In this document: positions 51,249 to 61,956 of the stretch, piece after piece
Position numbering within the stretch: the stretch's first letter is position 1
Layout: the number at the start of each line of letters is the position of its first letter
NCBI GenBank assembly: GCA_025331565.1
Contig: JAFREQ010000012.1
Coordinates: 11,336,501-11,400,500, forward strand
Length of the DNA: 64,000 bases
Direction: 5' to 3'
From: Holacanthus passer
Lineage: Eukaryota; Chordata; Actinopteri; Pomacanthidae
The notes under the pieces: generated by a model
What the model saw: only the letters and a program-made list of their open reading frames with translations
Told to the model about the DNA's origin: nothing
Databases searched by the model: none
Program-made: the position numbers and the translations under genes

Positions 51249-53378
51249 AAGACAAAGTGCGTATTGATGTCTCCAGGAAAACTACCACCTATCCACATCC
51301 CACAGCGATTAACTGAGATTATGAGAGAGGAAATGGGACACTCCGAGCTCATCTGTTGTAGAGTCACACACAGGGAGAAAGGATTTATTAAATGAGGGCT
51401 TAGCAGAGAAACACTGTGTTTGCCTGTAAGATCCATCTTGTGCCTACAGGTCTCTGCAACAACATGTCGCTCCGACAGACGCGAGCCACTAAATTACTCC
51501 CAGGTTCTGTACGACTAACGACCATCTAGGGGTTAACGAAGCATTAAATAGCGTGCTGGGTCTGGGCCTCTCACCGAGCGGGTGTGTGTGCTTATGTGTG
51601 TCTATGTGGCTGCGGCTGCGAGTGTTTTGTAGGACGAATCAAAGCAAACAGCGAAAAATAAAACCAAACAGTTCACGTATTAAATAGTGCTGCCGTAGTT
51701 GCACAAAACAGAACAAAAATCATGTTAATCTTTAATTGGAAAATGTTGCGTTCCTGTTATTAACCCACGTTTTAATGCAATTTAATAACCAAAGAATATT
51801 TATTAACTATCTGTCCTTTCATGTTTAATTTGTGTTGATAAAACAGATGCATAAAAAGTGTATGAGTTCATCAATGAAGCATTTGAAATCAATTACAAAA
51901 AACATACAAAATGCTATAAAACAAAGAACCTGGTTATATCGCTTTAACTCTTTTTTTAATGTGAACATTGTGGGTGCGACAAACAATCTAAAAAAAGTAT
52001 TTTCTCACAACCCGACTTTTAATTCACTTGAGCAGAAGAAAATACTTTGCTCAACAGTATCAATTAGCCTGTGTGTTAACGCCACGCCGCGCCGCCAAAC
52101 TAAAATGTTAAATGCCTCGTGTTTACCCGGCTGTGTGTGATATGTGTGTTTTGATCTGGCTTTAATCACATCATCTGCGCAAAAACCTAACATTGAGGAC
52201 ACTAGTTTATGTCAACATCATAATTTTGGTCATGGTGAGCCCCGCCACAAAATGGCGTCCACGGTGGTGTGACTGCAAGAACAGAGGCGTCTCTGCACTG
52301 CAGTCAGAAACATGCGCCATGTGTAACTGTACATGCACAACCACGGCTAAATGTGTGAGTGTGTGTGTGTGCATGCCCGTGTATGTGTGTGTGTGTGTCT
52401 CCAGTCGGCAGAACGCCCCACTGCAGAGACAGACACTGTTCCACCATTCCACCTCTCCTCTCGTGCCGCCATTTTACACACGCAGGAGCTAATGCTAACT
52501 AACCCTGACTGTTAGCACGTCACTAAAAATGAAACCAAAAAAATTACGAAAGTGGAAAAAGAACGGCGAACAAGAAAAACGCAAATCGCCGAAAGCGGTT
52601 AAAGTCAAATTTTGAGAGTCGAGTTCGGGATCCGAAGGAGAGCTCGGTTGGGCAAAGCGGTGTGTGTGTGTGTATGCCTGTGTTCGAGTTTTGTGCTTGT
52701 GTGTATCGAGTTCTGAGGGTACAAAGGTATTTGGGAGACAGTGGCGGGGGTAAAGGAGAGCAGCGATGTAAGAAATTCCCCCTCCAAAAAAATGGCAGGG
52801 AAAAAAAGAGAGAAACTGGAAAATGGTGAAGCTCTGTAAACTGAAATGAATGCAATGGACTGGTCACAGCGGGAGGAGGAGAGAAAAAAGTGAGGAGAGA
52901 CGGAGAGAGAAAGGGAATCAATTAGAGAGAGAGGGAAGTTGGTCTATAATGGTTTCTCACAGTAGGACGGCTGAAAAAGAAAAAGGCGGAAAGGCAGAGC
53001 GACAAGGAGAACAAGAGAGATAAACACAACGGGAGGAGTTTTAGGGAGAAGTTGCAGCCCAAAAAAAAAAGAAAAAAAAAAAGGTAAGTACGGCGCGAGA
53101 GGCAAAGCAAGCCGGTGAAAGATGCAATAGAGGGCTGCAGGGCGCCCGAGATCTCTCACATGACACCAGTCTGCCGATTCAGAGCCTTGTTTTCTGATGC
53201 AACACAGGCTCAAGCACCTTTCAGCAAAAAAGCTCGTTCTGTGGCGCGATTCATGACAGCGTCGTGTTCAAATAAACATCACATCGCTGCGCCGAAAAAA
53301 CATAACCAAAACCTAAAAAAACCCAAAACAAGCTTTACAATGCTCCAAACAACAGCCACGATGGGGAATGAGTAACAT

Positions 53379-53419
<41 letters not shown>

Positions 53420-56400
53420 GGAGCTTCCTGCGTCACTGGCTCTGTCCTGCCTGGTTCTTGGGTTAAATTAAGGCGATAAACACACACATTCACACACCGG
53501 AGAGGAGACCGAGGGACCGGCAAGCGGTAGCTGACCTTGGTGCAATGACAGCGTACCTGCCGGACCCTCTCACTGTCACCACTCTGTCCTTCAGACCAGT
53601 GTGAGGCAGTGTGTGTGTGTGCGCTCGCTGATAATTAATTCAAACACCCTCGACAGGGCATCCCCGCATGGAACTACCTTTTAATCACATGGGCTGCTTT
53701 CTGGGAAAAAAAAAGTTTGGGGAGAGAAGAATGGAGGGAGGCGCACAGTTTGAAGTTTAGATAAGAGAGGAGATGTAGCTGAAGGACAAGAGGCTGCCAT
53801 CACCGAGGGCCACACACACACACACACACAAACACACTCAGAGTACACAGGCACGGTGCGCCCCACTGCCATGCTACCTGTCAGATAAAAGGCAACCTGA
53901 GCAGGAAGGAACCAGAGTATGTGAGGTGTTACCACAGGGAACAACACAACAACAGCTGTGGTAAACCGCCACTAATGGACAGTCAAAGAGAGAGAGAGAG
54001 ACCCTCCAATTCTCCTTCATCTCCTCTCTCATCCATCTCATTCGCTCTTCTCTCTCCGGCCTCGTGCATCCTCATCCCGACGCACTCGCCGCACAGCATG
54101 CGCTCGACAAAGATGGAGCAGAGAAACGGGGGAGAGGGGAGTCGGGCGAGTAACTGTATGGTGGATATGGAGATGCAACAAAGAGATAGAGAAGAGACAG
54201 TGAAGGTGGAGGAGGTGGGGTGGAGTCAAGGGGGAGGGGGAGGAAGTGTAAGAGACTACCATGGATGGTACCTAGATTAGTTTTGCTCCAGTAGCGAAAG
54301 ATCATAAAAAATGAGGAAGGGAGGAGAGAGCTGAGGAGACAGAGAGAAGGGGAGGATTAGTGCCACTTCAGAAATGACAGAAGACGAGGAAAGAAAGAGT
54401 GGGAGGTTGGAGGGGAGGGAGTGAAAGACAAGGAGAGGGAGATCCTGAAATTTAGTCAGGATTAGTTTTGGTTAAGGAACAGGATGAGAGGGAGAAAGAA
54501 GAAAATGAGAAAAGGAAACAGCAGTTGGAAGTATGCGCATCTTTGTAGGTGGAAGCCTTTCTAATGTGAAGTAATGGGCTTTAACAGTAAAGTCATGTGC
54601 GTGTGTGTGTGTGTGTGTGTGTGTCCCAGCCCTGCACAATCCAGGTGATTTCAAATATTTTGATTATTTCCACTCAGATAGGCCGATGAGGGAATACTGT
54701 CAGAAGGTCAAGACTACATTAGCATTTCCTCACTGAACAACTATCTGTGGTCTTTCTAATTAATGACAGCAGGATAATTAACATATAAAAAAGCCATCAG
54801 CCTTCACTCTGCTAATAACGCAGCAAATTACTCCCCGTCTCGCGCCGGAACAGTGATGGCATTTAAGAATTCATTCGAGATGGATGGGGCTCTTTTTTAT
54901 TCCGGTTTTTAATATTTTTTTCTTTTACACTACAAATTTAATCAAAGCGACATGGCTGGGATGTATTCGTTAGGCGACATGTAGGAATTTAGTTAATGAG
55001 TCCCACATGCGCACCAACCTTTGCGAACCAGCCTTCCTGGAAAAAGTGGGCGTTATAGTTCAGCCTGGGACAGCGTGACAAGCCCCCCTGCAGATAGTGC
55101 CGGGATGGGAACTGGGACAGACGTCTCAGACACGCATATGAGGACACACACACACACGCATAAGCACACATACACTTGTACAAATTAAACCGCCAGAAAG
55201 CACACGCAAAGGCCCGTAGACCCATGCAGGAGTGCACAAAAACACAAAGTGCGCAGACACAGGAAAATGGTCATACACGTTTAAACGCACACACACACAC
55301 ACACACTGTACAGGGATTCCCACAGTGACTGGGCAACATTCCCAACCGGAATGGGCAGCTCACTGGACTGGAAGACTAACATTACTCCAGGCGCACTCGG
55401 GATTAGATCAACGCTGGGAATTTCACACTGGGACAGAGAGATGGAGAATGAGGGAGACAAGGAAAAGAGGAGGAGAGAATGGAGGGGAAGGGAAGAAGAG
55501 AGATCTAATGCTTAAAAAACCCTCAATCCAATTAGGTTTAAAAGTGGAGTGAAGAGGAGAGTGGAGTTTTAAAAAATGACTCTCTTGAAATGTTAAAGGT
55601 AATGCAAGATCGTGAGGGTTAAAGACGCGTTCAGTTTCATTGATAAAAGTGGAGAATTAGAGCGTCTGAGTTATCCAAAAAGAGACGGGGGGGACTAGTC
55701 GTGGGGACAAGCAGCAGTCTAAACATCACGTGATGCAGCCCTGGTAGTAGAGATGAGAGAGGCAGCGAGGGGAGTCTCTCTGTGTACAAAGGAGAAGCAT
55801 GAAAGGAAGAACAGATGAAAAGAGGAGTGTACTCACTGGGCTCGCAGCACACGGTGACACGCAACTTCATACATGGCAGAGGAGGGCCTTCATCTGCAGG
55901 TAGAGCTGAGGAGAAGAAGAAGAGAGACAGATGTAAATGTGCTGCTTATCTATTAGTCCCGACAAACAGTTTGGAAAGAGACATTTGCACATGCTGAATG
56001 AAATCTTTCTATCGAATCTACTTTTTGAGGACTCTCTTGGTACTTAAGAAGAATTCTGGTCGTTTTTCTGCTTCTACCATATCAATACGTACAATATAAG
56101 ATATCAGCAGAAAGAATTACAGATGAAGATATTTCATGCTTCTTCGCACAACTAAACAGAAACAATAAGATATAGAATCGAGAGCGCAGCCATAAAAGAA
56201 TGCAACTGCGATATGTGATATCAACACTGATCACGGCTCACATGGGAGAGCTGGCAAACATCAGCTGCATTACCTGTCAGTTTAGCACCGCTTTCACGCA
56301 ACAAATCTGCCTGGAAACTGCCGTTAAATGGCTTTATATCTGAATTATTCACAAACAGCTGCCAACACAACAGGGACCCACCACGCAAGCTGAGTGTATG

Positions 56401-59400
56401 ATCGCAAACAGTCTGTCTCACTTTGTATCTAATTTCAACTGATAAGATACAGCACAGTGGGGCCGTGTTCTGAGGCACCGTCTATGGAGGCTGAGAGAGC
56501 ACGAATCACACAGAGAAAACTGATCTTCCCATCACGACAACACATACGTCAGATCGAAATGAAACGCAAGCAGCCGAGAAGCATCAAAATAACGAAAATA
56601 AAAACAGACGCCAAATGTACACAACGCAACAAATGTGAGTTCCAGCAGTGCAGAAGTTTCAGAGAGAAGCTGAAAGTCATGAACGCGTCTCGACATGTGA
56701 AGATCAACACTCCTCAGTGATGCTGGAGGGTGAACTAATGATGTTTATTTGGAAAGCTTCGACCTTTGGGCCTTAACTTAAATTCCATTCAAAAATGAGG
56801 TTTGCTCATTGTTACTTCATGAATGTTTTGAGCTGCACTGTGCAGGATGATGTACGTGGAGAGTTTCATGTTCTGTTTCTGTTTCTCTGAGCTCACCTTG
56901 AATCTGAATTTCAGGCAAGTATGTACAAGCAGGATTTTATGACATAGCGCATTTGGAAGCTCATGATGGTACAGTATGTAACTCACACAAATGTAATGGG
57001 GAAACTCAAAACCTCAAGTGCACATGCACTGAGAATGGATTTTTTGTGTCCAGTAGTTAAACTTTGAAATGAACAATATTTGCATATTCATAGATTCTGG
57101 ATTGTGAGAGAAGGAGCAGATGCGCTTTTAAAAAGTGCTAGTAGTTGTTTGATTAAAAAAAAGCCATATTAGAAAAATTATTATTCAAAGCAGAGTACTT
57201 TCACAAGTCTTAAAACACCAAAACACCTCTCGGTATTTTAAGACTTTTTGTGTTTTTTGTCAAACTACTATTTCCAAGCTCAATATTTATTTCAGTTTTA
57301 AGATTATGGCTGTATAATTCCTATATACTTGAGCATTTGTGTTCAGTTTTTGGTGTCCTTTTTTTGTATGTGTTTGTTTTCTTAATTGCAGTGTGTTTTC
57401 ATATACGTTTTGTACATACTGGTAAAGGTGTTCTTGATTTCCTTTTGTTTAATTTATTTGCAGCATTTTCTTAAAAATGCAACATATGCGTTGTCAAAGT
57501 GGTGGAAATGTTTCATTAATTTGCTTGTGTTTTCCTAAGTCACAGGGCACAATGTTACTGTCCCTCAAATGTTCCACGTTAGGAGCAGCTGGCTGTCAGA
57601 GGATGTCAAGGTGTTTCCTGTTTGTGGGGATCCAGACATGGAGAAGCGGTGGGCGTTGGTCCCAGAGACCCAGAGACAGTGGGTTGTCAGTGTCATAGTC
57701 TGTGGGAGCAGTAGAGAAGAGCTGAGCCCAGCTCAGACTGAGCCAACTAATGCCATTAGTGTTTCTAATACTATTGTACTGTTCTCCCGGGCTAATGCCA
57801 TTATAGTGTCTCCAGTGCTGCAGCCCATTCAGCACACAAACCCCAGTGCCAGACATTTGGACCAACTTTACGCCTTATCTTTGATGTGGACAAAACACAC
57901 ACAATCGCTCTGAGCTCGATGTGGCCTGACCGAGGGGGGGGGGTCACCCATTGTTGCTTTTCTCTGAACTGGCCTGAACAACCACAATAGCCCAGTGTGT
58001 GTGCGTGTACATATATACATGTGTGTGTTAGCGTGTGTGGGGAGCCACTCTCTCATGCCCTCACAATGCTCCATTGTCCCTTGGACCGCAACAGTAATTT
58101 ATGTAAAGATTCTTTCTTTCCCTTCGTCTCATCCATCCCTTTTCTCCATCGCTTTTGTTGCTCTCCCCCTTCTTTCTCCAGTGTGGATTCCTCTCATCTG
58201 GCCTCTCTCGTCCCTCTCTCCCCCCCCCTCTCCTGTCCTGTACTGTCAGACTGTGTCCATCTTTTGCTCTTTCTCTCCCTCTGTCACTCCTCCATGCTTC
58301 TCTACCTCCGTCTGCTTCTCTGCCTGCCTTTTTTTCCCTCCCTCGCTGTCGTCCAGTATTGATCTCCATTTCTTCCTCCTACACTTTGCGGTCCCTCTGT
58401 CTCTTTGTTGTCACCCTTCCATACCATGCGTTCACTTGACTCTTTCATTCTCTGCCTTGTTTCATGTCCTCCCCCTCTTGGTTGGACTGACACCACAAGT
58501 TGTAAAAAGTGAGAAAAAAAAAAAAAGTCAACTGATTTTACAGCCACTAAGCCATCTCCTGTCTCTCTCCCTCCCTTTTCTCCCTCCACTGGTTTGAAAT
58601 AAATGAGCGAGGGGAGAAGAGCACAAGAGAGTGTAATGGGCAAATAAGAAACCATCACTAAAATGGTGTAAAAGCCTACAGATTTAAGAAAACATCAAAT
58701 TAATGTCAGTCAGCATGAATTTATAGAAAACAATAATGCTATAAGCTGCAGTTTGCCAACACTCAACGTCTCATAAAAAACACATAGGCTAAAGCTGCTC
58801 TCAACCCTTTCAGCCCTTAAAAATGTAGGACTGCCCGGCCACCACACTTCCTCCAACACAGGTGTCTGTGCACAGTCTGATGAACTGAGACATCAAATAT
58901 TTACATCTTTTCTCTTTTTGGGCTGTTTTACTTGGCTTCCAGTGTTCAGAGCCTGAAGCCAATATTCATCGCTTCACTAAAATATATATTTCTCACAAAG
59001 AAGTAAGGGATGATGCATATTAAAAGCACACAGTTTTTCACCATGTATTTGATGTTCAATTCCCAGCTCTTGTGCATCAATACTTTTTGAGCGTCTCTAC
59101 AGCTGAAAGAACAGAAAATTAATACGTATATCAATTGGAAGAATATGCCAGTTTTCATTTATGTTATAGTAAACAGAAAATCTTTGTATTTGACCATTGG
59201 CTGGACAAAATGGGCAATTTCTGTGGTTTCAGGTAATTCTGATGAATATTTTGCAGACAACTGATTTCTTTAGAAAACAGTTCACAGATTCACGACAATC
59301 CAAAGAATTTGCAACCCCAGCTAACAAATTGTGTCCGATGCAAGTCTGAAGATCAAAACCTGTCAAGTACCAAAAGTAGATCTGATATTTCCTGAAACTT

Positions 59401-59966
59401 TAAAATTTTTAGCCTCTATAAAGCTTTTGTATGTTTGCCTGTTTTGTAAACATTTATTCAGAATTTTAGCATATTTTGTTAAATTGCTGCACCAAAACTG
59501 AAGTATTATTTTAGTACAATTTTAATTAAATTTTTATACAGTTTGATGATTATTCTCCTGAAGTACAAATGATATCCAGTCCTACTTGAAACCCATTGGA
59601 ATCTCAGAACACCGTGGATAAATGATGCCTCCAACACACACAAACACACATACAACCTTCTACTCACAGCTATAGTAGTAGTGGCGCCCTGGCAGAAACT
59701 CAAACCCCAGTGAGAAGGGCGTGAACCTTTGGATCTTTTCAGAGAAGCGCACTGGTCCAAAGGGAGCGTAGGGGGTGTTACACTCCCACCTCTTGATGGC
59801 CCCTTTGGTCTCCACACAGCCCTGGAAAGACGCCTCCCCCACCAGGTAGAGGGCCAGCGTCTCGGGCGGCCCGGGGCCCAGGGTCTCCTTGTTGGGGTAG
59901 TGCGGGCAGTAAATGTCCAGGTAGTCGTTCAGATTCACCTGGATGGACAGATCTCCTGCTGTTAAC
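49540..59966 (-). CDS. efna4: Ephrin-A, best match ephrin-A4 (5' exon missing)
   Basis: GPI-anchored cell-surface ligand for EphA receptors, acting in contact-dependent repulsion and boundary formation. Exons on the minus strand: 59966-59668 (299 nt), 55905-55837 (69 nt), 50309-50283 (27 nt) and 49628-49540 (89 nt with TGA). All junctions are GT/AG and phases agree. Exon 2 gives GDLSIQVNLNDYLDIYCPHY, RWEC and FSEKIQRFTPFSLGFEFLPG; that last 20-residue block is, as I recall it, identical in human EFNA4. Exon 3 ends MKLRVTVCCEP, fitting the conserved Cys-Cys. The last exon ends in a hydrophobic tail, PPLILVLVLILLTT, as expected for GPI attachment. The signal-peptide exon was not found in the remaining 4 kb and probably lies outside. 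efna3 is the alternative name to consider. Confidence 0.88.
49666..50070. mobile_element. Tc1/mariner relic
   Basis: Imperfect terminal inverted repeats, ctatatgaccataagtatgt at 49676-49695 and tgtccacatacttttggcca at 50041-50060, match at about 21 of 25 positions over a slightly longer span. Inside, at about 49874-49950, the plus strand still reads RPDLNPI, then HL, DEME and ARPHRP. This is a decayed match to the C-terminal DLNPIEHLWDE block of Tc1-type transposases. Stops interrupt it. It sits in the ephrin's last intron, 40-50 bp from the last exon. Confidence 0.75.
50118..50170 (+). repeat. Retroposon-like 3' tail
   Basis: caaataaaccacatttgaac followed by ttgaacttgagag resembles the tandem-tailed 3' end of truncated fish retroposons. 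It is directly beside the Tc1 relic. Confidence 0.4.
50283..50309 (-). CDS. efna4: Ephrin-A exon 4, 27-nt micro-exon
   Basis: Acceptor cttatatcag precedes 50309 and donor gtgaga follows 50283. The frame adds TSEGSKQIQ between the ephrin domain and the GPI signal. Exons 3, 4 and 5 share the same phase, so skipping this exon would also leave the frame open; ephrin-A genes often skip their equivalent linker exon. Confidence 0.65.
51215..51246. repeat. (CA)n microsatellite
   Basis: About sixteen CA units in ephrin intron 3. Confidence 0.95.
53383..53417. repeat. (CA)n microsatellite
   Basis: About seventeen CA units in ephrin intron 3. Confidence 0.95.
54601..54624. repeat. (GT)n microsatellite
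   Basis: Twelve GT units in ephrin intron 3. Confidence 0.95.
55837..55905 (-). CDS. efna4: Ephrin-A exon 3
   Basis: 69 nt between acceptor ttctcctcag and donor gtgagt. The frame joins exon 2 through a split serine codon and reads LPADEGPPLPCMKLRVTVCC. The last strand of the ephrin domain and the paired cysteines are conserved with EFNA3 and EFNA4. Confidence 0.9.
55906..59667 (-). other. Ephrin-A intron 2
   Basis: 3.8 kb with no coding exon. A pyrimidine-rich tract on the plus strand at 58100-58600 creates long but meaningless open frames. The rest is AT-rich. Nothing else is supportable. Confidence 0.55.
59668..59966 (-). CDS. efna4: Ephrin-A exon 2: receptor-binding domain
   Basis: Acceptor cttcttccttccag precedes 59966 and donor gtgagt follows 59668. 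The 299-nt exon encodes most of the ephrin fold, including the YCPHY cysteine, the receptor-facing G-H loop region and FSLGFEFLPG. Length and phase match vertebrate ephrin-A exon 2. The end reads HYYYS, one residue shorter than the usual YYYIS. Confidence 0.93.
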
Positions 59967-61921
59967 CTGGAAGGAAGAACGACAATGACATGAATATTTC
60001 ATGTAATGATTACACAGAGTAATACATGACTGAAGGGGAAAGCGAGGTGGTGATTAAGCACAGACGGAGAGAGAAAGAAGACAGATGACAGGTATTCCAT
60101 AATTCCTTTGTGCCTGGAGGAATGTGGATAGTTACAGCAGATGGATAGCTCATCAATATTACACATAACGATTACGCAGGGCATTAAAACAAAGTTGCGC
60201 AGGTCTTAAAGAGTGTTTGAAGATTTGATGGATCACAATGATACGACTCCAGTTCAACACAGCTCCATTGCTGGGATGGAGGAAGCTGCGTTCAACGTCA
60301 GATACAGTGGAGAGAACAACTGTTCCTCACATGCTAATAAAGACAACTGAGGGGAGTTCAGTGTGAAATAAACTTGACTCCCTCTGCTCTCCACTCTCCA
60401 TCTACAGTGTGCAGATATACACAGGCATGTATAAACTTATACAGACGTGCATTTGCATGCACAACCACGTCTTCAGTCAAGGTTGAGTGGCTTTAGGCAT
60501 AACTACAACTCCGGACAAGACGGCATCATTAGAACAGAAGAGCTGCATAATGCATCGACTGCAGATTCTGACTTCCTGTCAGCCACAGAGTCACAAACTA
60601 ACATGGAGAAAGAGGAGATGAGAGGAAGATTGAGGGAAGCAGATGCAGGACACAGCAAGGGAGGTCAATTTAACATGAGGAAATCATAAGACTTTGTATG
60701 AATCATAAAAGCATGAAAAGACAAAGCAGGAGACGATAAATGAGGAGAGAAGCGTGTGACAAATGGAGGAAGCAATGTGAGCGATGGAGCGACATGAGAC
60801 GGGGCCCAGATGAAGACGGGAGGAGAGTGATGAAAAGAGAGTTGTTGAAACAGGTTAGAGCAGACTGGTGGCAAAAAAAAATGAATAAGAAAGCTAAAAG
60901 AAGAGGAAAAGTTGGATGAACAGGTGGAGAAAAAAAAGGAGAGTAAAGTGAAAAGAAAGTAAAGTGTTTTAATTAGCGACCCCAGAGAGTCTGAGTGCAG
61001 ACACACAGAGAGGAGAACAACGGCATGGAAGAAAGAGAGGAGACGGACTTTAATTGGTCTCCTCTTCACATGGAGTGCAGGAAGAAAGAATGAGGGGCAG
61101 AATGTGGCTTGGGCAGAAGGTTCAGGTTCATCAGTGGGAGTCTTTATAGAGGGGTGACAGAGCGGAGGAGAGAGGAACGGAGTGCTGGGAAGCCAGTGAA
61201 GGGGAACATGGGAGGGGAGAAAAAAGAGTGGGGAATGGGGGAAAGGAGGATGGACTGCGGAGTAGTCTCAAGTTAAATAGGCGGACAGAGAAGAGACCAA
61301 AAGAATAAATGAGAGGAAGAATGAGCGTGGAGAAGAGGAGGAGGAGGAGGAGGAGACAGAGCTGACGAAAAAGTGAAATGAAACAGATAGACATGACAGG
61401 AAGCAGGAGACTGTGATGGTCCAGCAAATCTGCAGAGGGCATCAAAGATGGATGGAGCAATGAGAGGAGAAATGACGAGAGACCGTCGGAAAGAGAGAAA
61501 AAAAAAAAACGAAATAGAAATTTTCTGTTAACTTTGAAACTGAATGTGGGGAGCAATGGTGTGTGTTTCTGAGGGAGATAATGGAGCTGAAAAGCAGGAA
61601 AGTGTGTGTGTGCGTGTGTGTGTGCCGTGATGCAGGTGAGACCCTGGAGGCAGGTCTCACCAAAGCTGCTTCCTGCTCAATAGCTAGCGTGCAGAATTGG
61701 CGATCTATCAACGGGACAGGACGCCATCGATCAGGATCCCTCGCTCAGGACGCGCACACTCCCCTGATCAATATCCCTTCTGCGAATGCTTGTGTGTGTG
61801 TGGCCACGTCCAATAGCTCTATTACCTGTGTGTACTAATTACAGCTGAACAAAGGCACTCGATTGTCTGGTTAAGAGAACACAAAAGCACATAAGCCAGT
61901 GTAAGCGCATGTGCACGCGCA

Positions 61922-61956
<35 letters not shown>

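Larger units (their letters stand above)
50310..55836 (-). other. Ephrin-A intron 3
   Basis: 5.5 kb without coding exons. Purine-rich tracts on the plus strand at about 50620-51010, 52850-53080 and 54110-54500, (CA)n/(GT)n runs at 51215-51246, 53383-53417, 53812-53830 and 54601-54624, and a block rich in TAATTA-type sites at 54740-54960 are the visible structure. Confidence 0.55.

Noticed and set aside
57995..58597. 200-codon open frame, plus strand
   Set aside because: Built from a pyrimidine tract in the ephrin intron; several overlapping frames are open at once, as expected for low complexity.
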